Origin: Isoetes taiwanensis
Lineage: Eukaryota; Streptophyta; Lycopodiopsida; Isoetales; Isoetaceae
Reading direction: 5' to 3'
Assembly: GCA_021234155.1 (NCBI GenBank)
Contig: JAJEKV010000011.1
Span: 19,234,677 to 19,298,676, forward strand
Length of the DNA stretch: 64,000 bases
Part shown: piece by piece, positions 22,217-34,325 of the stretch
Layout of the letters: the number at the start of each line of letters is the position of its first letter
How positions within the stretch are numbered: position 1 is the stretch's first letter
Position numbers and translations under genes: made by a program
The notes under the pieces: generated by a model
Seen by the model: only the letters and a program-made list of their open reading frames with translations
Database searches by the model: none
Told to the model about the DNA's origin: nothing

Positions 22217-23010
22217 ATCCATGGAGCAATCCATTTTCTGGACTCCCGCTCTCATTCTGGATAATCCCGATATTTGCCTAGCCTGTCATTTCCCTGAACA
22301 AGCGAAACTTTGGAAGCAAAAAGGGATTACTATGATCAGAGACCTCTATGATAATAATGAGATCATTCTATTCCATAACTCAGTCCTTGCAGGGGAAGGT
22401 CAACACACAAATGCTTTATGAAGCTATTATCAATACTGTGATGTATGGCAGATGGTCCCACTCCCCTGACTCCTGGAAGCATAATGGTGTAACTGGTTAC
22501 AGAGTCAATTCTGCTTACAAATTTCTCATGAGGCATCAGACTGTCACCATTCACCTAAAATGGGGAGTTTCTTCGGATACAGCTAGACGGAATCTCAAAT
22601 TTATGTGGAGCAGCCCAATTAATCCGAAGATCAAGGCCTTTATGTGGCAGCTCTGGCATAAGGGACTGGCAACTAACTGTAAGAGATTTAAGCTTTCAAT
22701 GACTAACTCTGATATTTGTGACAGATGTCTAGCCTACAAGGAAGATGAAAACCATCTATTCAGATCTTGCCTATGGTCTGTATGGGTTTTGGAACTGGCC
22801 TCTGAGATCCTTGGCCAAAACTTGGTTACCCTGAACCAGAAGGATTTCTTCATGCCTAACAACCCAACGGACTGGAGAATTTATATCCTTCTGTGGAGAA
22901 TTTGGAAAGGGAGAAATTCCTTTATTTTTTATTATGAAATCATATCCCCGGAAGGAATTATAAAACAGGTTTTGTATGATATCAATTGGATCTTATGTGT
23001 TAATGCATGA
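22217..23010 (+). pseudogene. LINE-B C-terminal zinc-binding domain (zf-RVT)
   Basis: The frame 22348-23010 has WGVSSDTARRNLKFMWSS, PKIKAFMWQLWHKGLAT and a zinc-ligand block ICDRCLAYKEDENHLFRSC (C-x2-C ... H-x4-C, near 22714-22770), then WRIYILLWRIWKGRNSFIF. This is the zf-RVT arrangement after plant L1 RTs. The frame is open from 22348, after the tiny insertion. In the right copy about 386 bp after the zinc block is deleted. Confidence 0.85.
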
Positions 23011-23499
23011 GTTGATTATTGTTGCAGATACTCTGTTCCTGATGACCAGGAGGCTCAAATGGAAAAGGAACAAAGCCGAACACGATAAGGAGTGGATCAA
23101 ATTCTTTGGCCCAGTCGATACCTCTGCACATGTAGAAGCCATCTGCTTCTGTGGATGCTGATGTGATCAGAACTTCAACATTCGAAGAGAGCTGATTTGT
23201 GAAGCCAAAGATGCTAAAGGGAGGCTCAACATGGCTAAGGCAGATACTTGTAGGTGCATTTACTGCACCTTCCGCATGATTATGAAAGGGAAAGCAAGGA
23301 AGAGGACGAACATGCATCTCAAAGGACTCCACTAGTTTTTATCTGATACTGTTTCAAGGAAAACTCTGTTTTTTTTTTCAGCTACTTATATCTCTAAACA
23401 GTCTCTAATTTTCTCCAGGGTTACACTTTCCTTGAAAAAAGTTTTTGTATATTTAACTTATACTTAATATAAATAGATGCCTTTAATAAAAAAAAAAAA

Positions 23500-24790
23500 T
23501 GATGGGGTAGAATGAATGTCATTATCTCTAGACATTAGTTTGATTAAGATATTACATGAAAGTTATGGTTGCTTATATGTTAAGGGAGTTCATATTCTTG
23601 CTTTGAGATGTGCAATGAGATGTTGTCACTTGGTTATGGAATATCTTGGTAGGAACCCTATTCTATTGTATTGCATTGTTTTGTAGTTGTTCTTGGAAGT
23701 AAGAGGCATGAGGATTCTATGATATCTCGTATTGGATCAACCTGTAAGATTATTGGTAATATTCTATCTTGTAGAGTCATGACGGATGATGTTGCATCTT
23801 GCAAACGGCCCACCTTCAGAGGGGTGGGGTGGCCGTGAGACTCCGCATCCGTTCTAGATGGCTAGACGGATAGCATGTTGCATTTACGGCCCACCTTCGG
23901 AGGGGTGGGGTGGCCGTGTAACTCCGCATCCGAGCCAGATGGCCTGACGGATGAGTTAAACCCTGTACGTACAGATGGAGAGAGTGGTCTCCTTGGGGTT
24001 GCAACCCAAGGATTACGCTTGGCATATGTGCATCCATACATACGATTGATGAGAACGTAAACATGCTTGTAGCTGAGTTCTAACTAATGCAGGGGCGTAG
24101 TGGAGCAGGTAAAATTGTTGTTGTTCTTATCTTTGATGGGTATGCTAGATTGCTTTGTGGTTGATGTTGTGGATGCTCCCGAAAGGTTTCCTCCCCACTT
24201 AGCCCTTGTGGACTAACCCCCTTGTGTTGTTTGTTTATGTTTAAGACGGTACGCCCTGAGCTGAGAATGTGGTATTCGGATGGGCAGTCTAGGGATGAGG
24301 GTGCGACAGCAGGAGCGTTTTCCAGAGTCATCCTTATAAGGAGGACTTGTCGACATATTAAGAGTTGTTAGCATGCCAACTCAGATGAGCTTGGCCTTGT
24401 ATGTAACTATCTGAACAATGGGACTATACTTTATTGAGCAAGTATACGAGTATCTTGGATGTTTAACTTAGATGTTAAACGTGTCGGTGCAACGGTCTAG
24501 GCCAAGGGGCTAGGTCTGTTTCAGATTCAAGCAAAGCAAGTTTAAAGTTTGGAAGACCCCTTGAGTGTTCTTGGTATGAGGTATTTCTATTGAGTTCTTG
24601 GCATAACTATTTCATATGATCCATATCTTGAGTTCTTCATCTCCTTTTCCATGCAAAAGATCCCATATGACTTCAAACCCCTTGCCTAGCCTTCATTTCC
24701 TATAGCAACTTGGCTTAAGGAATTTTTTTTTTCTAGTCAAAGCATCTCTTTCATACATCATCACACTTCACACACCCACCATACCACCTA
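23500..24790 (+). repeat. Interspersed repeat A, copy 2
   Basis: Begins directly after the LINE-B poly(A) with atgatggggtag, the same start as copy 1. It carries the 86 bp GC-rich tandem pair (23790-23957) and the full-length version of the region shortened in copy 1. Confidence 0.88.
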
Positions 24791-25520
24791 GATCATTTAT
24801 TGGGAAAAATATACATTAGTTCTACCAAACAAATGTACTCTATAAGATATATTTCGTGGGCTAACAATAAATTAACCTTTACACGCACCAACTTCCATAT
24901 ACATTCAAACATGCCTTATAAAACACATATAAAAAGAGGCCATTACATGTGTTGTGCGACAATTGCAAAATGGAAAAGAATAGGCTCATAGGTCTAGCAA
25001 TTTTTGCATTTTTTATGTTAATGTTAGAAGTAGAGGGGAATGTCTTACCTCTTTCTAAGGCTACCAAGATGGTGGAGATAATAAAGCTGCAACAGAAGAG
25101 TATGTTGGAGGCTAGAAAAATTCCTATTGATGTCAGGTGAGGTAATTTTTCTTTTAATTACGCAAAATTTAAAGTCTTTTCTTTTCATATTAGTATATTA
25201 ATTTTAACCTTTAATGTTGATGTAAGAAGGTGAAATCTAGTGGCCTAGCTTGTATGGAGCAAATCTTATTCTGCTTAGAAACATAGAAGTTCACCATGGC
25301 AACCCCAAAACCACGTGAAACCTAGAAGAGCCGGGAATGGTGGAAGGGGTGGTGGAGGTGGGTTGCCATGGTGAACACGCCTATGTTTCTCAAGCAGAAC
25401 AAGATTTGCTCCATAATGGGCTAGGCCACTAGATTTCACCCCGACATCAACATTAAAGGTTAAAATTAATATACTAATATAAAAAGAAAAGACTTTAAAC
25501 TTTGCGTAATTAAAAGAAAA
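24791..25520. repeat. Palindrome P, copy 2, right arm interrupted by a Helitron end
   Basis: The left arm is complete. The right arm stops at 25520 inside the intron of the mirrored small gene, where a Helitron 3' end abuts. The palindrome centre is near 25320-25340. Confidence 0.88.
24970..25370 (+). pseudogene. Small secreted-protein-like gene, copy d, frameshifted
   Basis: Exon 1 starts MEKNRLIGLAIFAFF. A one-base insertion in the last codons (gatgtcaggtgag in place of gatgtccgtgag) creates a TGA at 25138-25140 just before the donor. Exon 2 (from about 25229) keeps VKSSGLA but has small deletions. Non-functional. Confidence 0.55.
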
Positions 25521-25627
25521 CTAAAACGATGTGCCCTGGGTGATGGGGCATTAGTCGTGGGACGTGTGGAATGGGTGATTAATATAGTTTCTAGGTGGAA
25601 TAAAAATGTTTGCACTTATTCTTGTAG

Positions 25628-27403
25628 AAGGAAAAAATTATTCAATTGAAAGACATAAGAACTCACACAGGAATCTGTTCCAACATCGTTACTTCTGCAG
25701 GCCACACAGATGTTGTATTTTCGTGCTTCTTTAGATAATTAATCTATGTTGCTAAGAGGCAAGGCATCTGCATTGGATTCATGTCTTGCAATCAATTTTG
25801 CATAGTTGAATTAGGACCATGCATATTAAAATTCAAATTATAATGCATGACCATCTGCAACAAAATATTATCTAGGCCCATGGTAACCTGGCAACAGATG
25901 CATGCACCATACTCCTTACACTCATATGCTTTTTTCTACTAAGGGCCAAATATTTGGAAGCCAAATTAATTATCCAGCTTGCTAGGATGAAGGTCATGAG
26001 TGGATTATATGTATCCATAGATAACCTATTTAAGAGGAGGATATGTGTGCTCCTACTTTAGCGGAAACTTCCTAAGAATTATAACATTCTTCTTCCTGCT
26101 TCTCCAATCTAAAAAATTCAGAAATAAAAAGTATTAGCAACAAACTCTTTTACTGCAATATCTATTCCTTGGCATATCCGAAGGAAATACAATCAATGCT
26201 AGGACAACATTATGATGTACATACACAAATTTTTGTCCTAGTTCATTGGTATATTCTAGTTCATGATGGAACTCTAAATATGCATCGTAACATGAAACTT
26301 GTGCTATCATGTGTTTTCACTTGGCCTTTAGCGTCCATATATGCAATTTCATCAACAGCACTTGCTGATATTGATTTTGAGTTGTATAGGAATAAGTTTC
26401 TGGACAATTTACTTCAAAAGCTAAATTAAGGAGAAACATTTTATAGACCCTTTGTGTCTATGGTGGAAGTTATGGTAATGAATAATATCCAATAATCCTT
26501 TGAGATAATAACCGCTCAAAATGGATAACAAATTCGAAGATGTTGCCCTTGAGGTACTCAAATAGAGTGGACATAGTTCGAAAGGTGCAATTTATGCCTT
26601 GCAAAGGCTTAATATCGTGGTTTTATAAAAAACTTCATTGCCACTCATAGTAATAAAACACCATATTTTCCAATGCTACTCTAACATGTTCAGTTTTCAA
26701 CTACCATAGATTTCTTAAGAAATTGTCAGTTTATTTATTGGACACATCGCACAGTAATTCCATGCAAGGCCATGCAAATTCCATGTCATAGTCGTCTTGC
26801 ACCTTCTACATACTTTTGATGTAACTCAAACCCTCAATTATGTGCATGCATGTTCCATCTAGAGAAACAAATAGGTTATGTAAAATTTAACGCATATTAT
26901 CTAGTACCTTTATCAATATCTGCATCATTAAAGACAATGATTTTATTTTATTAAGATAGAATTGAGATAATTGTCTAGTCCACATGTGTTATGAAACAAT
27001 TCTTGATGATGCTATAGATTGAAAATATTTGATTCCACCCTGCACATTTGATAGTGTTCAAACCTTTCAGGTATTGCCCTTTTCAAAATATGCTCTAAGA
27101 TGTTGCCATAAGAAGTTAAATTGTAGAATGCCGCAACTGGGTTTTATAGTATAACCTTCATGATAAGCTAGCATTCTCCCAATGTAAAAATATTTGATTG
27201 CTTAATTGACACTCCAAATGCAGTATCAACATTTACTTCAATATGAAATAGAGTAAGAGATACAAATAAAATGTTCACAATAACAATACAATATGCATGT
27301 TTTACTCACCTCTGTAGCAGTAGTTGGTGGAAAACAGATTTGAGGAGTCAGGCCTGAAGGAGTAAAACATGAGCCTTTATAATAATATCGTAAAAGATGC
27401 ACA
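25628..27403 (-). repeat. Left arm of inner palindrome (Helitron 3' half)
   Basis: Reverse complement of 31834-33609; paired coordinates sum to about 59237 along the length, so there are few net indels. The arm covers the sequence from just after the helicase Walker B region to about 110 bp before the Helitron terminus. The only notable open frame (86 codons at 26169-26429, plus strand) is antisense to the Helitron and is not recognised. Confidence 0.93.
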
Positions 27404-28468
27404 ATGAAACCCCAAATAGGTCTATGTCTGTGATTTTTCGTAGGAGTGCTCTATTTGCCATTGGGAATTCGTCCCATATAATAGCTCTTGATTCTTTAAT
27501 GAGCAATGCTCTTGCTGAGTGCGGATCAAGTAGAGAATGCAGATTGATATTGTTTTCTACTACAGGTATTTGAAAGAGTGAATGTGCGGTTCTTCCACCA
27601 GGATATAGTAATGATGCTAGGGCTGTTGTTGCACATGGTAAAACTATTTGTCTCAGTCCTCTTATGTACAGTGAGAATGCGTTAAGCACATATGTCTTCC
27701 CTGTGCCTGCTTTACCATAGATGAAAAATGGCTTAAGTTGTCGCCTGTTGTGGAGAAGGTTCTGCATTTCGATGTAGACAGATGTTTGGTTTGACTTCAT
27801 GTTCTGAAACATGATTGAGCTTTTGGCAAGGTATTCTTCGTCATGGGGGAATTTTGCGAGCTCGTTTTGGATTTCTCTGCATGATACATGACAAATGGGT
27901 AGACCGAATGCTGCAGTGTTGGTAGCATGTTGTACTAAGATATTATTGATGGCCAGAAGGGCCTCATTGGTGGCAGTAGCCTCATCTCCTTGGTATTGGT
28001 CGAGGAAGTCAGTTGTCATTTGTTGTTGGAAAGTTTCCCATAGTTGCAAGGCTGGTCCACCATCGAGTATGAGAAGTGTAAATAGAAATCTAAGCTGTGA
28101 TGGGGTTTGAAGACATGATATTGCTTCTTCCATTGTCTTGATTGCTTCAGTTGCCGGTGCAATTAATCCCATAGCTTGAGCAGTTTCTTGATAGGTTTCA
28201 TAGTGTTGCCCATCGTGGATTTTGAGCTCTTCCCAAGAACGTCCTGGTTTGTGGAGAAGGATGCTTCTCAAATAGAATGGTTCTCCAACCTTTGGGAGTA
28301 GTAGACGTATTCTGCAGATGAGTTGTCCCCTTGATCGTTTATGGACAACATTTCGTGTTGCGCCTGGATATTCTTGCTCGAGTTGATCGGATGATTGTAA
28401 TATGGTGTTGGGCTTATAACTAGTAAATGTATAATGCTCGTTGTAGTCGATGTAGGTGATGGAATGTT
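27348..28468 (-). pseudogene. Helitron PIF1-like helicase, N-terminal half
   Basis: Helitron Rep-Hel proteins end in a SF1 PIF1-type DNA helicase needed for rolling-circle transposition. Landmarks in order: YIDYNEHYTF and RIRLLLPKVGEPFYLRSILL (the frame upstream of the first ATG at 28271 is also open and matches), HKPGRSWEELK, DGQHYETYQETAQAMGLI, then FFIYGKAGTGKTYVLNAF (Walker A, near 27720) and IIWDEFPMANR (Walker B, near 27470). The similarity ends just after Walker B, near 27420, so motifs III-VI are absent. Both ends are truncated; not a functional helicase. Confidence 0.88.
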
Positions 28469-31400
28469 GGGTTCCGTGCCAAGGGAACGCCGCATCTTAC
28501 GCCGCATGCGGCGTTCCCTTCAATTTTGCGTTCCCTCTGCGGGATTATAGCTGGCCGAACTGAATGCCAAGATTTTGAACTCAGGCGCCACCATTGAATT
28601 TTTTCATCTTCCTCTTCTGGATCTGGTATTCCTCACGAATCATTTTGGCGAAGCGCCCTCACAGCAGACTTGCCTATAGCCTTTGCATCTCATTCGCTCA
28701 AGAAGTTGGACCTCTATTTTCTTGGCTATGGGAGCTCCGGCAGGTTTAGTCCAAGAAAAACGTGTTCAACGTTGCACTATATTGCAATCCGGTGTCGCAT
28801 CTATTTTCTGGCGATACCTGTGTTTTCCGGTGTTCTTTCCCTTCCCTCTTCAAAATAACGATGCTAAGTTTTTGGCCCCCTTCAAAATAATGACGGATCC
28901 GTCATTCTTCTAACGGATCCATATTCTTCTCTCTGACGGGCCGCCATAGTCGAGATGCCTCTGTCTTCTTTCATTTCTCTCCTTCCTTCAAAATGCACGT
29001 TGGAGCATCCAGCAAACCCTACATTTTAGGGTAAGCTTTCGATCTTGGGATTCATGGTGCCCAGATAGTTTCAGGTAGTTTTTTTGGTTCATGTTTGCTC
29101 TTCAGGTAATATGATCTATCTGCTCGAATATCCGCGTGAAGTATGGTGCATGAATTGGCGCCCACCCTGTATTCAAGCATACATTTAAGTATCGGGAAAA
29201 ATCGCAGGAGCAATGTTCCTATTCCGATTTGGGGTATTTCAAATCGTTACAGTTTTGTTGTGGTGGCTTGGTGGAAGACGGCATGGATTATCAAATGTGG
29301 TTTTTCATCTTTGCATTTTATTTTGGAGTGGGGATCTATTTTGCTCTTAGTCTTCTAAAGAGATGCTTTATCTGAATGGTGCTTACAACAAGAACGTGTC
29401 CAGGTAGATGTACAAAGCTTTTATTCCAATTTTACAGTTAATTTTTCTTAATCCCAATCCTATACTTCAGTTCTGACCGCATTTTTACTGCATGTTGACT
29501 GCATGTTTGACAGGAGCTCAAAAAATATTTTGACTTTCACCATAGAAAAGGATATTTCATGCATTATACAGAACAGGAGTTTTATACCGCCTTAGAGATA
29601 TCTCTATTGCCCTGAAGGTATCTCCGAATGTAAAACTGAATGACTGTTTCATGTTCACAGGACTGCTAGAGAAGAACAGGGAACAACAAATGCTACTTCA
29701 CAAGGCAGCGAATAGTAAAGGGTACAAAATTGCTAGTGGGGTACAATTTTTGGCGAAGCACATATTAAGCACGTAAATAAATGGACACTATGAGAAGACC
29801 TGGACCATGGACAGTCAAAATCAATCAACGGCTAAAATTTCTTGATATGAGCCCGATGCTTCGTAACATCAGCGACACTCTATTTGTGGCATTTGATCTA
29901 CTTCACCAAATACAGCAAGCTATGGCTCATTGGAATCGGCATCCAAAACTAAGAATCCTTATGAAATTGCAGCTTCTACCTGTGCATATTTTGAGCACAA
30001 TCATGAAAAATTTGATCAAGGTTGCCATAGAATAGAATAGAATAGAGTAGAAGCCAATATCTCATAAACTACTTGACGAAATGGATTGCCGTCAGTTCCT
30101 ATGGATTCATAACACAAAAACGTTCTAGGACACCAAGTTTCAGTTAAATCCATTGAGTAGTTTCACCGCAAGAGGCCAAAAAACGATTTCTGATATTTTA
30201 CCGTAAAAGCCTAATATCTTACAAACTACAATACAGAATTTGATGCCGTCTATTCCATTGGATTCGTGATGCAAAAACATCTTTGGAGGTCAAGTTTCAG
30301 ATCATTCCATAGAGGATTGATAGTGAAAAAAGCTAAAAAACGATTTCTGGTATCTATAAGGGAAAAGCTTATATCTCACAAACGGCTTCATAAAATTTAA
30401 TGCCGTCTCTTCCATTAGATTGGAGATGCAAAAATGTATTAGGAGATCAAATTTGAGTCACTTTCGTGAAGAATTATTGTGAATCAACCAAAAAATATTT
30501 CATCATGTGCTTGTCTAAATAAGCACCGCACGTTAAATGCTTATTATGTGCTGAAAAATCGCTGCGTTTAAGCACTTTAAGCGACGTCCGGACGGTGATT
30601 TTTGCTACCCAGTATCAATTTTATGCCCTAAAGGCTGATATTGTTCTTGCTCAGCCTAAGGTTTTTGATCTCTTCCTCCTGTATTTCCATCTTTTCTCTT
30701 TCATTTCCTCATGCTGGTTCATGGAGGTTCTTTTATCTTTCCATCGTTTGGTCAAGTTGACATATAGAGGTTCTTTCTCATGACACATGGCATAAATATT
30801 TGCAGGTCCCGCTTTACATATTCTATACCATAACAGATCATGCTAAGTTGTAGTATCTGGACATGACATCATCAGGCTAACATTTGGTGTTTATAAGAGT
30901 TATTTGATAGATTATATGAGCTATTCTAAAGGATCATTTTCTTCAAAGCAATGGGCAGGTTGTTTTACATGAGCTTAAGCCCTCCCAGCTCTGCGTGACC
31001 TTGAACTTGAAATGATGAGCTTTATGGGCATTTTACTCTACACAAGTATGTGCTTTGATGGTACCAATCTGTGATCAACATGTATGCAGGCCGTATTTGT
31101 AGGACGAGGAAATAACTTATGTGAAGGCTGTCACTGATCATATCTTTGGTGTGGCTTACATTTAATATTTCAGTTTAAAAGAGTGTTTTCTCTTAAATCT
31201 GTTGAGATAAAAACCTAAGGGGATGGTCATGAAAACACTAATTATTTTCAATATTTCTATGTATACGTGTTGCTATACTTTCAGCTTGGAAATACATTTG
31301 CAGTTTAAATGTTCTTCCATTTATTGATTATGCCATATTTCTTGCTTAGATATGATATTGCCTTATTTATGTTTTTTAAAGTATTTAAGTATTGTAGCAG

Positions 31401-31833
31401 AGTGCAACACTTCAAGCTCTCTATTCAAAATTGATTTTAGAGATGAGTTCAGCCTCAATAAAGGATTAGCACTCAGTTCTTACAGTCTTTAGCAACTGCA
31501 TCGATGAATGCAAATTCGGTATGAATGCATGAAAAAAAGAAAAGCCTTATCTGATTCAGGTCTAACTTATTAACTTTGAGAATTATTCAAAAAGACATTC
31601 TTCTCTCAAATTATGGACTTTAATTTGGAGTTGAGGTCAATGATGTATAGACACATGAGATTGTGACAAAGAGTAGTTGAAGTAGACGTGCTCCGTTGTG
31701 CTTCTTTGTGTGCTTTAACATTCTTATTAATAAGGTTATACGTTGCAATGTTAGACATCCATTCCTAATTTAAAAGAGAGTGCCTCAAGGTGCTTTTATC
31801 TTTGTCTGTGACAACACTCTAGAAATCTGATTT
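28469..31833. other. Spacer between the inverted Helitron halves, no recognised gene
   Basis: Starts with ccaagggaacgccgcat and the 16 bp palindrome acgccgcatgcggcgt (28499-28514), motifs shared with the fold-back at 38592-40212. I see no protein homology. A divergent three-unit tandem repeat lies at 30047-30500. The rest is AT-rich and unassigned. Confidence 0.6.
30047..30500 (+). repeat. Three divergent ~150 bp tandem repeats
   Basis: Three consecutive units start near 30047, 30200 and 30359. Each has the order aatatctcataaac (or a variant), gatgccgtc, ccattggattc, gcaaaaac, ggtcaagtttcag, and aaaaaacgatttctgata. Identity is only moderate, so this is an old repeat. Function unknown. Confidence 0.78.
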
Positions 31834-33609
31834 GCATCTTTTACGATACTATTATAAAGGCTCATGTTTTACTCCTTCAGGCCTGACTCCTCAAATCTGT
31901 TTTCCACCAACTACTGCTACAGAGGTGAGTAAAACATGCATATTGTATTGTTATTGTGAACATTTTATTTGTATCTCTTACTCTATTTCATATTGAAGTA
32001 AATGTTGATACTGCATTTGGAGTGTCAATTAATCAAATATTTTTACATTGGGAGAATGCTGGCTTATCATGAAGGTTATACTATAAAACCCAGTTGCCGC
32101 ATTCTACAATTTAACTTCTTATGGCAACATCTTAGAGCATATTTTGAAAAGGGCAATACCTGAAAGGTTTGAACACTATCAAATGTGCAGGGTGGAATCA
32201 AATATTTTCAATCTATAGCATCATCAAGAATTGTTTCATAACACACGTGGACTAGACAATTATCTCAATTCTATCTTAATAAAATAAAATCATTGTCTTT
32301 AATGATGCAGATATTGATAAAGGTACTAGATAATATGCGTTAAATTTTACATAACCTATTTGTTCCTCTAGATGGAACATGCATGCACATAATTGAGGGT
32401 TTGAGTTACATCAAAAGTATGTAGAAGGTGCAAGACGACTATGACATGGAATTTGCATGGCCTTGCATGGAATTACTGTGCGATGTGTCCAATAAATAAA
32501 CTGACAATTTCTTAAGAAATCTATGGTAGTTGAAAACTGAACATGTTAGAGTAGCATTGGAAAATATGGTGTTTTATTACTATGAGTGGCAATGAAGTTT
32601 TTTATAAAACCACGATATTAAGCCTTTGCAAGGCATAAATTGCACCTTTCGAACTATGTCCACTCTATTTGAGTACCTCAAGGGCAACATCTTCGAATTT
32701 GTTATCCATTTTGATTAGATTCAAAGGATTATCTCAAAGGATTATTGGATATTATTCATTACTATAACTTCCACCATAGACACAAAGGGTCTATAAAATG
32801 TTTCTCCTTAATTTAGCTTTTGAAGTAAATTGTCCAGAAACTTATTCCTATACAACTCAAAATCAATATCAGCAAGTGCTGTTGATGAAATTGCATATAT
32901 GGACGCTAAAGGCCAAGTGAAAACACATGATAGCACAAGTTTCATGTTATGATGCATATTTAGAGTTCCATCATGAACTAGAATATACCAATGAACTAGG
33001 AAAAAAATTTGTGTATGTACATCATAATGTTGTCCTAGCATTGATTGTATTTCCTTCGGATATGCCAAGGAATAGATATTGCAGTAAAAGAGTTTGTTGC
33101 TAATACTTTTTATTTCTGAATTTTTTAGATTGGAGAGGCAGGAAGAAGAATGTTATAATTCTTAGGAAGTTTCCGCTAAAGTAGGAGCACACATATCCTC
33201 CTCTTAAATAGGTTATCTATGGATACATATAATCCACTCATGACCTTCATCCTAGCAAGCTGGATAATTAATTTGGCTTCCAAATATTTGGCCCTTAGTA
33301 GAAAAAAGCATATGAGTGTAAGGAGTATGGTGCATGCATCTGTTGCCAGGATACCATGGGCCTAGATAATATTTTGTTGCAGATGGTCATGCATTATAAT
33401 TTGAATTTTAATATGCATGGTCCTAATTCAACTATGCAAAATTGATTGCAAGACATGAATCCGATGCAGATGCCTTGCCTCTTAGCAACATAGATTAATT
33501 ATCTAAAGAAGCACGAAAATACATCTTCTGTGTGGCCCACAGAAGTAATGATGTTGGAACAGATTCCTATGTGAGTTCTTATGTCTTTCAATTGAATAAT
33601 TTTTTCCTT
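31834..33609 (+). repeat. Right arm of inner palindrome (Helitron 3' half)
   Basis: Plus-strand copy of the Helitron-1 internal 3' half, starting tgcatcttttacgata and ending at attttttcctt. It lacks the last 110 bp with the Helitron terminus and changes to unrelated sequence at 33610. Confidence 0.92.
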
Positions 33610-34296
33610 TAACTTTTTAAAAATGTCAGATTTGTAGAATTCATCTTGGGGAGCTCCTCTATGCCAAGGTGTTGCAAAGCATATGCAGAACATAAGCTCC
33701 TCTGCACATGTGAAAGAGGCTTCTGAACTAGACTTTTCCCATTGAAAGATGCAAATTCAAGTTGAATATCATTCCAGAAAGAGTGTTAGTTCAAATGACA
33801 ATGTGCAGAATAATAATATAGGTTATTATCCTCAGGTTGTGGAGAAAGTTGTTGCAGGTCTCAAGTCGTGGAGAAAGTTATTGCAGGTTTGTGCTACAAA
33901 TCCTTTCTGCTGCATTGGAATATTTTTATTAAAGTCAAACAAACAAGCAGCATTCAGAACACTCTTAGTGTTTCTCTTCTATTCTATTCTTTGAACGAGG
34001 ATGTCCGCTAAATTTTGGAGGAAATTGTATAAGATTTGAATGAGGAAACATTATTTCCTACTTAAAATAAACATAGAGTGATACAGTGACATGTAACTCA
34101 TTTGATTGATAGAGATGCCTTAGGTTATGATCACGAGTAGAAGAGTTTGCTTTGAAGTGTTTGCCACTTTGATCACGTGGCAATGTTCTCTCAGTTTGTA
34201 GCATTTTGTTGTATTTTAATGGCACGCTATAGTTGCAGAAGTCGATAAATATGATTTTGACAATGTGTGGCGAATCAATATATTTATCAAATACAA
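33610..34296. other. Non-coding stretch between inner palindrome and Helitron-2 end
   Basis: No recognised gene. It has a short imperfect tandem pair (gtggagaaagttgttgcagg and gtggagaaagttattgcagg, near 33839-33888), the second followed by a possible splice donor. Confidence 0.55.
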
Positions 34297-34325
34297 CTAG
34301 AAACGTGTGCCCGGCGATGCCGGGC
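34297..34325 (-). mobile_element. Helitron-2 3' terminus (hairpin + CTAG)
   Basis: On the minus strand: GCCCGGC, a 3 nt loop and GCCGGGC (perfect 7 bp stem, 34325-34309), eight bases (acacgttt), then CTAG (34300-34297) followed by host T. This matches the Helitron rule of a 3' hairpin about 10 bp before CTRR and insertion between A and T. The same 3' terminus (acacgtttCTAG) is at 41393-41421. The body extends towards higher coordinates; the 5' TC end was not located. Confidence 0.82.

Larger units (their letters stand above)
17011..23499 (+). mobile_element. L1-type LINE (LINE-B), left-arm copy
   Basis: A nearly full-length plant L1 LINE with ORF1, endonuclease, RT and zinc-binding C terminus, ending in a short poly(A) at 23488-23499. 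A second copy lies inverted at 43388-48985. Compared with that copy, the left one has lost about 120 bp near 21876 and gained about 95 bp at 22116-22210. The 5' boundary is uncertain because it abuts inverted LINE-E sequence. No target duplication is visible. Confidence 0.88.
25521..28468 (-). mobile_element. Helitron-1 (5'-truncated) with PIF1-type helicase remnant
   Basis: Read on the minus strand, this is the 3' part of an autonomous-type Helitron: helicase sequence from 28468 to 27348, a long non-coding stretch, and a 3' terminus at 25521. The terminus is decayed (TTAG instead of CTAG, weak GCCC...GGGC stem), but its sister at 41393-41421 keeps the canonical hairpin plus CTAG. The host base after the end is T, as Helitrons require. 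The 5' part (Rep/HUH endonuclease and upstream helicase) is missing, replaced at 28468 by sequence that starts with the same GC-rich motif as the fold-back element. Confidence 0.8.

Noticed and set aside
26169-26429. 86-codon frame conserved in both Helitron palindrome arms (also 33068-32808)
   Set aside because: Conservation is explained by the recent inverted duplication. It is antisense to the helicase and has no recognisable motif.
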